64,000 bases of DNA from Scleromitrula shiraiana. Lineage: Eukaryota; Ascomycota; Leotiomycetes; Helotiales; Sclerotiniaceae. Position 1 is the stretch's first letter, and each line of letters begins with the position of its first letter. Under the pieces are notes generated by a model. It saw only the letters and a program-made list of their open reading frames with translations. It was not told the origin of the DNA and searched no databases. The stretch spans positions 4,328,501 to 4,392,500 of the forward strand of contig JABELC010000001.1 of assembly GCA_028455995.1 (NCBI GenBank). The letters run 5' to 3'. Both the position numbers and the translations under genes were made by a program. Positions 47,118-56,386 of the stretch are shown here, in pieces.

Positions 47118-48149
47118 TTAAACTTGATTATGACCTTGAACGCCTGGCTCTACATTATGAGTTTGAACACCTGGTTGCGCATTATGAGTTTGAGCACCTG
47201 GTTGTGCAGCACCTTGCTCGACCTTGGTATGACCTGGATGGGTTGCGCCAGTATGCTCACCATGAGCCACGCGACCTGTCTGCGTGAAATTAAGAATTCC
47301 AGGAGCGATGCGTTTGCTGAATAGTAAGAATAATGTTCCGTAAAATGGGACCATAATGATGTCGAGTATGCCGTAGAAAACCATCTCTCCAGTGATAGAC
47401 AATCGGTTTGCACCCTCGGCCAATCCCCAAGGGATGAGGTAAAGCACCCACCAAAACACAAGAAAACCCGCTAGCGGAATATAGGTCTTGTTGGTCACGA
47501 GGCGTTTTGCGTGCGTCGTACCCGAGTGTATTAGAAGGTATGCAAGGATCAAATATGCCAAGATACCAAAGGCATAATATCCCCATTTGTAGCTGGTTCT
47601 GACAAGCGCACCAGCGAGCCATGTCACCACCCAGATCTCCTGTATAACAACAGCAAAGAAAATTGTAGCCCATGAGACACCCGTAAGAAGAAGGTGCGCA
47701 ACGAGTATGAGAGGCCACGCTAGGAACCAATAGATATAGCGAACGTAAAAGATTTGTCGGGTCTGTTGAGAATTGCCCCCATTGTGCAAGTATTGCCGAA
47801 CTGGTGTGCTGCCCAAGTCGGATGCCATCGTGAAATAAGCGATGAAGCCGATGAACGCCGCAAGAGTCCACAGGTAGTGCAAGATTCTCTCTCCGTATAG
47901 GGGATTGCCCTGCGTTTGGGCAGCACCGTTGGTCACGTTTGTATGTTCGTTGTTCGTAGTAGCTGCATTGGCGACATTACGAGCTTTTGTTCTCATTAGA
48001 GTCCAGACAAGCCATGTTAGAAAAGCCACACCAAACACAGCCGTCACGGCCCACAACCAGTCGGAGCCAGCGACGGTAAGGTTTCTATCTGCATTCGGAG
48101 GGTTGATGTTAAGGGCCTGGTTGCTGCGTTTTAAAATCATGGAAGCCAT
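47118..48149 (-). CDS. Opsin-related seven-helix protein (HSP30/YRO2/MRH1 type)
   Basis: A single-exon gene of 343 residues with seven hydrophobic helices at about 31-52, 88-111, 133-155, 158-183, 189-209, 223-246 and 254-278. Helix three reads RYIYWFLAWPLI, so the proton-acceptor Asp of bacteriorhodopsin is Tyr140 and the donor Asp position is Ala151. Helix seven reads ILDIIMVPFYG, keeping Asp263 but with Val267 where the retinal-binding Lys would be. It should therefore not bind retinal and belongs with the opsin-related stress proteins of the plasma membrane. The hydrophilic tail contains three 9-residue repeats, AQPGAQTHN, AQPGVQTHN and VEPGVQGHN. The promoter has a heat-shock-element core and an STRE. 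Confidence 0.9.
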   Translation of the reverse strand: MASMILKRSNQALNINPPNADRNLTVAGSDWLWAVTAVFGVAFLTWLVWTLMRTKARNVANAATTNNEHTNVTNGAAQTQGNPLYGERILHYLWTLAAFIGFIAYFTMASDLGSTPVRQYLHNGGNSQQTRQIFYVRYIYWFLAWPLILVAHLLLTGVSWATIFFAVVIQEIWVVTWLAGALVRTSYKWGYYAFGILAYLILAYLLIHSGTTHAKRLVTNKTYIPLAGFLVFWWVLYLIPWGLAEGANRLSITGEMVFYGILDIIMVPFYGTLFLLFSKRIAPGILNFTQTGRVAHGEHTGATHPGHTKVEQGAAQPGAQTHNAQPGVQTHNVEPGVQGHNQV

Positions 48150-48250
48150 CGTAGATTGGTTGAGATATTTGATGTGAAGGAATCCGTTTTTGTAGTGTTA
48201 TCGCAAGGAAGGAAATAAATGCAGTATTCCTTATTTATTGAGAGTGTAGA

Positions 48251-48258
48251 TTCCGGAA
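48251..48258 (-). promoter_or_regulatory. Heat-shock-element core TTCCGGAA
   Basis: TTC and GAA units separated by 2 bp, the pairing recognised by heat-shock factor, about 102 bp upstream of the opsin-like start codon. Only two units are perfect; a full element has three. Confidence 0.4.
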
Positions 48259-48288
48259 ATGGGGTACCGACTCCTTTTAAATACAAAG

Positions 48289-48293
48289 AGGGG
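48289..48293 (-). promoter_or_regulatory. STRE (CCCCT)
   Basis: One stress-response element, AGGGG on the plus strand and CCCCT towards the gene, about 140 bp upstream of the opsin-like start codon. A 5-bp site is weak evidence alone. Confidence 0.3.
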
Positions 48294-49539
48294 TTTGTGA
48301 CATGACCTCATTCCTTTGATTTTGTTGATTATGTTACAATCCTGAAAGAGTATCTGCGCATATATCATATGCCCCCGAGCTCTTAATATATGGTTGAAAT
48401 CTTTCCACGCAAATGCAAGCCGCTGCCTTACGAATTTAACTTCATTGGTCAGGATCATCGACTCCGAGTTGCATATTGTATAAAGTAATCGTTTTTTCTT
48501 CTTTACAAAGCGGGGTTGAGCTCAAGAAATCATTCGATGATTGAATGGAGTTAGTCAATTTCTCCTCTTCCTGGTTCAAGCCACGGAAAGCCGCGTAACG
48601 AATTTCAGTAGCCTCCATTCAGTACTTGCTATCCTCGATACAGAACCTGTTTTATGCATATACTGACTACAGTATACTCATCGTAGGAGTCAAGCCACTA
48701 TTTGATATTGGACAAAGAAGAAAAAGCAATTGTGGGAGTAGAACAAAAAACTTGCCCACTATGTTGGACTCAATTTCCTTAGATGATATTGGTTTTCAAC
48801 ATTCGAAAGAAACTATGGTTGACATGTGCCAGATTCATGACGTGTTAAAGTTGTAGCCACAGCCCAAATATTTGTTTCATTGGTATAAAGATTTAGCGGT
48901 GCCAGTTATAATGAAGTGACAAGAGAAAGAATGCAAGTTGACGTCTAAATCAGCGAATAAGAGCTCAAGAAGATGCCACCCGAGACTTCCAAGGCCACCA
49001 TACCATTTACGGCCAATAATTTTGGTGATTTCGGAAGTTTTCCCCAGACATTTCTTCTGCCGGAGCTAATTCTACTGCGGAGAACAATAATCATGGTATT
49101 GTACTTGCATATAACTGGTTCATTTCTATCATCATAACGAAGAAATCTGATGATCTTTGAGTTCAACCTCCAGCCAAGCCGGCCCTGCAGGTTTGGTGTG
49201 CCATGACTAAGCCTTGAATGATTGCTCAACACTTCGCCAAGTATATCTTCAGTATTACTTCTTTCTAGATGGTTTCTTTAGAGTAACGTTCACAATTCTT
49301 TCCTGTGTCCTCGTACCATTTCAATACGAGATAAATGTTTAAGATTGGGACATCCTACATTTTCGGGTTTCAAAACTTGGAGATGTATAGAGAGTTGGGG
49401 GGATGTGGGGATTCTCGTGGTTGAGATCCAGATGATTACTCAGCATAGAATCTAGCCTTAGAAGCCCGTGACGATGCAATCATCAGCACACTTACCACCT
49501 TATTCATTCTACCTTCACTCACACTCTAAAACCTTAAAC

Positions 49540-50455
49540 ATGGCGCCATCTTCAGAGTTAGTATTGATGCAGTCGGTCTAATTTCCTCACTAACTCTATC
49601 CATAGTCTTCCCCCCATTCGCGCCTTTCTGTTTGACATGGATGGACTCCTCCTCTCCACCGAAACCATTTACACTATCATAACCAACACACTCCTCTTGA
49701 AATACGCACCATCCAAACATCCTCTTCCTTGGTCCATAAAAGCTCAATTGCAAGGACGACCCGCTCCCGCGGCTATTGAACTTTTCCATAACTGGGCTCA
49801 GCTACCCATTTCTCGTGCCGAATATCACGCTGAACAACAAGCTATGATGCGAGAATTATTTCCAACTTCTGTCCCTCTTCCTGGAGTCACAAAGTTGTTA
49901 GATGATTTGAGACGTGCCCAAACCACTGCAAAGAATGGAAATGGGGAGGAAGAGATCAAGAGAAAAGTTCATGTAGCACTAGCTACTAGTTCTCACCTGA
50001 CGAATTTCAAACTCAAGACCGATCATTTGATCCCTCTCATGAGTATATTCCCCCCTAATCGCCGAGTTTTAGGGGACGATCCTCGTATTCCACCTGGGAG
50101 AGGCAAACCAGCCCCAGAAATTTATTTGTTAGCACTGGATGCTATTAATGCATCATTGAAAGAGGGCGAGGAACCAGTAAAGCCAGAAGAATGTTTAGTG
50201 TTAGAAGATTCGGTACCGGGCGTGGAGGCAGGGAGAAGAGCGGGGATGAGAGTTATTTGGGTGCCTGAAGAGGGTCTCAGAAGGGAATATATGGGTAGGG
50301 AAGAGGAAGTCTTGGCCGGGAGAACTGGAGCTGGAGCGGAGAGCGGTTTGGAAGCCAATAGATTTGGGGAATTGGGTGATGGGTGGGGTTTGAGGTTGGA
50401 GAGTTTGGAAAACTTTCCTTTTGAGAAATTTGGAATTTTGGTAGATGGTGAGTAG
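49540..50455 (+). CDS. HAD hydrolase, PUDP/GS1-like (pseudouridine-5'-phosphatase family)
   Basis: Exons 49540..49556 and 49606..50455 give 288 residues; the 49-nt intron (GTTAGT, ATAG) restores MAPSSDLPPIRAFLFDMDG. Asp16 and Asp18 form HAD motif I. ALATSSH is motif II near Thr133, RGKPAPE is motif III with Lys173, and LVLEDSVPGVEAG is motif IV. VLGDDPRIPPGRGKPAPEI and LPISRAEYHAEQQ match the GS1/HDHD1 subfamily, whose human member dephosphorylates pseudouridine 5'-phosphate; other small sugar phosphates are possible. The C-terminal region is extended and Gly/Glu-rich (about 225-270) compared with animal homologues. Confidence 0.88.
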
Positions 50456-50894
50456 AGATATAAGAGAATAGATCGGTGGCGCGAATTCAACTATATATAG
50501 AGTAAATAAGTGAATACTTACCGGATGTAGAATATGGCTAGAATTACTGCAAGTAGATTGATAGATAAATATATAGTACATTCAAACTCTTTATACCACA
50601 TATTACGACCTTACCAGTACTCTTTACTATAGGATACAATACTTGTTAATTAAAGGAAACTATCCAACCCCTGACTACGCAACCTTTGAATCAAATATGA
50701 TATTGATTTGAATTGATTCCTCTATTCACAAATAGTAAATTTACGTACCTGGGCTCGAGGTGGGTTAGGTATGGCGGGGTACAAATGAAAAGTGCGGGGC
50801 AATTTTTGGTGAGGCTGCAGATATGCGACAACGAACATTCAGATAAAATACCACAAATTCTCCAGCCACACACGCAAACATCCCTATATTCAAT
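50456..50894. other. Short intergenic spacer
   Basis: About 440 bp between two plus-strand genes, holding the terminator of the HAD gene and the promoter of the TPR gene. Nothing else is seen. Confidence 0.4.
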
Positions 50895-51875
50895 ATGACG
50901 ACGCGCACCGAAAGATTCCAGCGAAAGCCACGCGATGCATCCGCGTCCTCTCCGCAAGCCGCTGAACCAGAAGAAATCCTTAAGTTTTCTCCGGAAGAAG
51001 AAGCTGTATGTCCACTCTTATCCTTTCCCTGTCTCCCCAGATAACTAACCATCTCCTCATAGTCTCTTCTCCAAGAAAGTGCAGCCCAGAAAGCTGCAGC
51101 TAATGCTCTTTATCTCTCCTCCTCATATGATAGCGCGCTATCGACCTACGAATCCGCGCTTTCAACATGCCCGAATTATCTCGAATATGAAATTGCAGTT
51201 CTGAAAAGTAATATGGCGGCTTGTTATTTGAAGATGGAGGATTGGAAGGGGGCGGTTAATAGTGCTAGTCAGGCAGTGGAGGGGCTGGATAGGCTCGTTA
51301 AGAAGGAGGCTGAGGCTGATGAGGGCGATGATGGGGTGGAGGAAGAACATGAGAAAGAGGAGGAGGCAGATGAAGAAATTATAAGTGAGGGGGCTACGAA
51401 GGCGGAGGATAGGCGTGGAAGTGAGAATGAGAGTCATAAAGTTAAAAGACAAAAGGATATAAAGAGGATTAAAGCTAAGGCCTTGATGAGAAGGGCGAGA
51501 GCCAGATCTGAATTGGGTGGATGGGCTAGTTTACAGGGCGCCGAAGAAGGTATTATTTTCATTTCATTCTCTCCCTTGTCCCTTTCCTAGTACACCTCAC
51601 TAACCATCACTCTAGATTACAAAACCCTCTCCCAAATGAACAACCTTTCGCCCTCAGATCTCAAACTCGTACGCTCACAACTCCTTCTCCTTCCACCAAG
51701 AACGAAGAAAGCTCAAGAAAAAGAAATGGGAGAGATGATGGGGAAGTTGAAGGAATTGGGGAACGGGATATTGAAACCATTTGGGTTGAGTACGGATAAT
51801 TTCAGTATGGTTAAGGATGAGAAGACGGGTGGTTATAGTATGGGATTTAATCAAGGTGGAGGTGGGAGTCAGTGA
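50895..51875 (+). CDS. TTC1-like tetratricopeptide repeat protein
   Basis: Exons 50895..51005, 51063..51549 and 51616..51875 give 285 residues. An N-terminal acidic stretch is followed by TPR helices: SAAQKAAANALYLSSSYDSA and YESALSTCPNYLEYEIAVL, then LKSNMAACYLKMEDWKGAV, then KAKALMRRARARSELGGW and LSQMNNLSPSDLKLVRSQLL. The end reads KLKELGNGILKPFGLSTDNF, which matches the conserved C-terminus of TTC1 proteins (co-chaperone-like, Hsp90/Hsp70 binding). A highly acidic insertion of about 50 residues (117-167) separates the second and third repeats. Introns are 57 and 66 nt. The assignment is by conserved tail and repeat order. Confidence 0.85.
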
Positions 51876-53251
51876 GGGTATGTGGTGGGAAGGGAGGGGG
51901 TCTGAGGGATTTAGAGACTTCGAGAGGTATTGCAGAAGAGGTAGATTCTGTATAGAAAAGATCACACAATAGAAAACCTTGGGAGTTGTGAGGTTGAGGG
52001 ATATATAGCAAGAATACATACATAGTAGATGCCACCTACCACATATAATTATCTCCATTTCAAGACAAAATGGGAGAATGTAATTCAAACTATGACACTT
52101 ATTTAGAAGTAACCTAAACTTAGTATTCAGTATCACTTTTTTCCCATCGCAATGAATACATGTCTCTAGTGGTTTAACCACCAGCCTTCGAGTTCCATAA
52201 GAAATTGCCCCCAAGTATAAGAAATACAACACTTATTGTCTATCTAGCTTCTATATACATAATCAGGTGGCACTCTCTCCTTTACAACATTCGCTTATGT
52301 ATACAATAAAATCTTAGATACAATGCAAACTAAGCAGATAATCTCTTACGAAGTTAAGTATTCGATATCTAGAATATTCCACTAGATTCTAATTCTATCA
52401 CTCCATTACAGATACATGTCCCACTCTTACATTCCATAGCAAGACAGCTTATCTACTACGTCGGTACAAGTACACAAAAAGCATTTCGTCATTTCAATTG
52501 GGCAATGGATCTATCTATCAATGAATGTTTTGTTACCATGCTACCTCAATTATTTATATCTCCATCTACATTTCCATATCAACCCATTCCCCGCGTCTCC
52601 AGTTCCCAGGTTAGTTCCCAGTCTACAACCTTACCCCTGGTGTCCTTCCCCCAAATCATAACGTAACTATCATGGAGTCAATTCAGTCAGACAAATATCT
52701 ACATACGTATTGTAGGATCTCGATCTCCAGGGTGCTCGGACTTGGAACATTTATTAACTCGCTCGCATAATCCCATCCATTATATCATCAGTGGATCCCT
52801 TCATTCCCATTCCCCACTGCTGCCCCAAACTTGCTTGACCGCCAACCAACCAACAAACCTAGATTTAGATATGGATCCAGATTCCGGTGTTTAAATCAGG
52901 GGAATTTCACATGCGTGTTTGGATCGATAGATGAATTGGATTAGTATCGGAGGATATATATATACTCACAATTCCCTCTTACTCGCGATCCTTGCTTTTG
53001 ATCTTTTTATGAAATTATTTGATCTTTGAAAGTTGTTTGTATTGCATTTTAGAATAAGAGGTATAGAATTGTATAGATACCAGCCAACAACACCGATACC
53101 AACACCAACATCAACACCAATTATTAATACCTAAAACATCAAGCATTCTCATCTCACATACATACATACAAACAAAACCAAAACCCATACCTCAAAACTC
53201 CCAACACTCACCAGCTAACCAACCAAAACCCTTAAGCAAAATATAGCGAAA
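51876..53251. other. Intergenic spacer
   Basis: About 1.4 kb, AT-rich and turning CA-rich in the last 200 bp, which looks like the leader of the small membrane-protein gene. An open frame on the minus strand (51675-52232) has no supporting features. Confidence 0.4.
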
Positions 53252-53488
53252 ATGACATACACAATCACCACCACCACTGCCCGTTCATCGTCTCCAAACC
53301 CCTCCCCGCCTCCCTCCCAACGCAAAACCCCAACCCTCCTCCGCACACTCGATAAAATGCAACGGAAAATGGCATTTGAAGTAGCGTTATTTATGCTCGG
53401 AGGAGGAAGTCCGCTCGTGTTGTTTTTGTTTTGGCCGGGGTGGTTGTTAGGATTGGTTTTGGGGTTGATTTGGTGGGTTTATGGGTGA
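53252..53488 (+). CDS. Small predicted membrane protein
   Basis: A 78-residue frame. The N-terminus is Thr/Ser/Pro-rich and basic (TTTTARSSSPNPSPPPSQRK). A short amphipathic link follows (LLRTLDKMQRKMAFEVALF), and then one strongly hydrophobic segment (LVLFLFWPGWLLGLVLGLIW) almost reaches the C-terminus, suggesting a tail- or hairpin-anchored membrane protein. The composition shift from leader to coding and an A-rich context before the ATG support a real gene. No family is recognised. A small non-functional ORF remains possible. Confidence 0.5.
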   Translation: MTYTITTTTARSSSPNPSPPPSQRKTPTLLRTLDKMQRKMAFEVALFMLGGGSPLVLFLFWPGWLLGLVLGLIWWVYG

Positions 53489-53755
53489 ATGAGTGAAGGG
53501 ATAGGATGGGAAGGGAATGGAAATGGATGAGCGGTGTGGTTTTTAGGGGATGAGATGAGAGGAGAGGAGGGAAGTGTGGATAAACATTGCGGGAAGAAAT
53601 GAATTGGTAAGTCGGTGTTAATATTTACGTTTTGTCCGTATTGATTGGATTGAGTTCTGGAGGGCATGTAGCTAACGTTCTATCTTCGATTATCCAGTCT
53701 ATACTATATACCCAAATGCTTAAGCAGAAAAGCCAAGCTATTCCTCCTCCCGCCT

Positions 53756-55017
53756 TCACGAAAAGAAAAACGCATTACCACCCGCATCCCTCTTAACCTC
53801 ATTCTGATAATCCTTCTCGGGATTAAATTCTTGCCATACACTCGCGGGATATATATGCTTGTTCCTCTCATACCATCTTCGATCGACGACCTTTGTAAAT
53901 GTTGGGTCGTCATTAAATCCCTCCAATTCTGATACCTTGGTCGTGGGTGTGTTTTTTGATGTGGATGCTGAGGGTCGAGAGAGAGGATTATAAGATTCGG
54001 GAATGGGCGAATCAGATCCATTATTGGTGGTGGGAAGGGGTGTTGATGCGGAAGACATAGATGGAGGTTCGGAGGTATGGTCGAATAGAATTCGATTGTT
54101 GGGACCTAGAGTTCGGTTTATTATGAAGTAGTAGAAATCGTAATGCTAGAAGAAATATTATCAGTATATATTCATCTTGCCCATCAGGACAGCGATAAAG
54201 TCTCAAACTTACATGAGGAATGATTAAACCACCTCTGACCAACATCAAATCATCCACTCCAACTCTAGCCCATTCCCTATTACTATTTGCCTTCTCTCCA
54301 ACCCCAAGTTCTGCTCCTACCTTCCTCGACCGATCTAAAAATACCCATATAAAATCTCCTTTCTTCACCCTACACACACCACCTGGGATATTCGTCCCAT
54401 CATAAAACACAAACGGTATAGCAATCTCCGTCGCCTTAACCGCCTCTTGTATCTGTAGAAATTCTTTGCGCAAAGACTCTCTAGTTTGGGCTTCCTTCAG
54501 GAGTGCCGATTTCGTCAGGGCTTTCGGCGCAAAAGCAACACTACTATTGGCGCTCATTTTCTTCTTCTCCTTAGCCGCAGGTGTACTAGATTGAGAGCGA
54601 TCTATCGATGTAGCGCCTGCATCTGTTGATTCCCCTCCATCCTCTTCATCCTCAACTCCGAATGATAATTTAGGCGTTCCAGTCTTCTTCTTCTTTTTCT
54701 TCAATGGGGCCTGAGTATTTTGGGGCGTAGATGCACTGTACTAATGCCATTAGTCCTATTCCAATAAATTTTGGGGAAAACGAGGAAGAAATCCAATCTA
54801 CTCACCCGTCTGGTGTAACACTCCCTGGGGTTCCGCCATTCATTATATCCTGCGCATCTCGTTCCTTCTGTTCGATAGCTTCTGCGCGCCGCTTGCGAAA
54901 ATCGGATAATGCGACGAGACCTACAGTTTGATTACTGAGGAGATCTTCAGCGGTTTTGGTTTGTGTCGTGAAGCGCGGATTTGGCGTTAAAGTTCGTGAA
55001 GGTGGGTTAGAAGACAT
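53756..55017 (-). CDS. XAP5/FAM50 homologue
   Basis: Exons 55017..54806, 54735..54213 and 54145..53756 (minus strand) join in phase to 374 residues. The N-terminus has TVGLVALSDFRKRRAEAIEQ. The middle has a poly-Lys nuclear signal and then the XAP5 core AIPFVFYDGTNIPGGVCRVK, KGDFIWVFLDRSRK and VDDLMLVRGGLIIPHHYDFY. The C-terminus has VVDRRWYERNKHIYPASVWQ, all hallmarks of the XAP5/FAM50 family. These are nuclear proteins linked to splicing and chromatin-dependent regulation. Splicing at 54146-54212 restores the conserved IIPHHYDFYYF. Introns are 67 and 70 nt. An Asp/Glu- and Ser/Pro-rich linker sits before the last domain. Confidence 0.93.
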
Positions 55018-56386
55018 GGTTGTTTCGATTGTGATGGATAGTTGTTTTTGGAGGTTCTACAAAAGAAAAGTTAAGGCTGGAACATTGAGGCAAGAGCGCT
55101 ATTCGGCTGCGCGGGAAGCCCAGACCAGTACTAGCATGGATTATGCTTTAGCGATGAGGAAGGATGTGGAGAAAGGAGTAAAATAAGTAACCTGGAGTAT
55201 TAGGTCTACTAAGCATGGCATTTTGAGAATTACATCTAAATTATCAACAACGATATTGACTCACTGTCTTGATTTAGCATAGAATTCTCACCTCTATTTC
55301 TTGAATTATAATTTAGGTTAACTTAATCATCTGTCAAATACAACATCAATCACAAATTAGTCTCACAATAATAGCACGTCACATCACGGAAAGCCAGCAA
55401 AAATGGTGAACATTTTATGTCCATTTTGTTTATGTATGAAGCCTAAGCTCAACTAAAATACAACGAGAATAGTAAGTAACCAGATCCAAAGAAAAAAAGT
55501 AAAAAAACAACGATATCGTATCCTGATATATCAATGTATTCCCACTGAAGACAATAAAATCATTTGGGTATCTAAACTCCATACCATGCTTTGCTTTGCT
55601 ATCCCAGAGAAGATACCCAATAAGTGAGATATCTAACCACCAGTAAATACCATGCAATGTTGTTGAACCCCACGCCATGAAAAAACCATGCTGATCAAGT
55701 TAGATGTCCAGGGTATCTTAAGAACGCCGTGATGCGTAAACCGTAATGAGAAAAAAAGACCAATTAAGAGATGAAACTGCGAATGCTTTTGTGATATGAT
55801 GAGATGATTTTTTTGGTGTCGTCAAGTGAATGGCGACAATTGGAAGTTTCGTAGATGTATGTGTATGTTGATAGAAGTCCTGGTGAGGATTCTGTGGAAT
55901 AAACAAGCTGAGAAGTGAATTAAATCGTCCACGTAATGTGGGAAAATTGTGTAGATGTATGTAAATTTTGTAGAAGAATTGGTCGAAAGATCTCCGATGG
56001 CCCAGCCAAGAGGTGAATGAATAGTATACTTTTTCGTAGATCAAATCCGATTGGTATGTACTGCAAGTCCGCCGCAATGAATGATGTATGTAATATGTAT
56101 AAGTATCGTCCATACGTGAACAGACCATAAAAGCAAAAGGTAAAAGGTTATCAGCAGACAGCGGAGTGAATGCTTGAGAACATGTAAGATTCGTTGAAGT
56201 GAAAATAAACCATAATGATGATAGGTAACAAGTTGTAAGCAAACCATCAAGTGAATGCTTAAGTAGAGTTAGACCATAGATGCAAGATGAAAATGCCTGA
56301 GTAATTGATGATGTGAATACTTGATAAATCAGGATAGCAAAGAGCAATTTATAAGCTATTTAATGCTTTGAATGGCATTTGGACAG
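55018..56386. other. Intergenic region with diverged tandem repeat
   Basis: Spacer between the XAP5 start (minus) and the next minus-strand gene's stop. A minus-strand open frame (55718-56347) runs through it but has biased composition and no recognisable domain. It contains the 85-bp repeat listed separately. Confidence 0.45.
56105..56300 (-). repeat. Diverged ~85-bp tandem duplication
   Basis: GTGAATGCTT recurs at 56166 and 56251 with matching flanks. On the minus strand both copies can be read, in different frames, as LLKHSLDGLLTTCYLSSLW and VLKHSLRCLLITFYLLLLW, showing ancient duplication. It lies in the 3' flank of the gene ending at 56387. Confidence 0.6.

Larger units (their letters stand above)
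48150..49539. other. Divergent spacer between opsin-like and HAD genes
   Basis: About 1.4 kb. The first 150 bp carry stress-type sites for the opsin-like gene. Short open frames at 48626-48856 and 48945-49232 have no supporting features. Confidence 0.45.

Noticed and set aside
48626..49232. Short frames in the opsin-HAD spacer
   Set aside because: No supporting motif, splice sites or composition signal.
55718..56347. 209-codon minus-strand frame
   Set aside because: Biased Phe/Ser/Tyr/Leu composition, internal diverged DNA repeat read in two frames, no domain; more likely 3' flank of the neighbouring gene.
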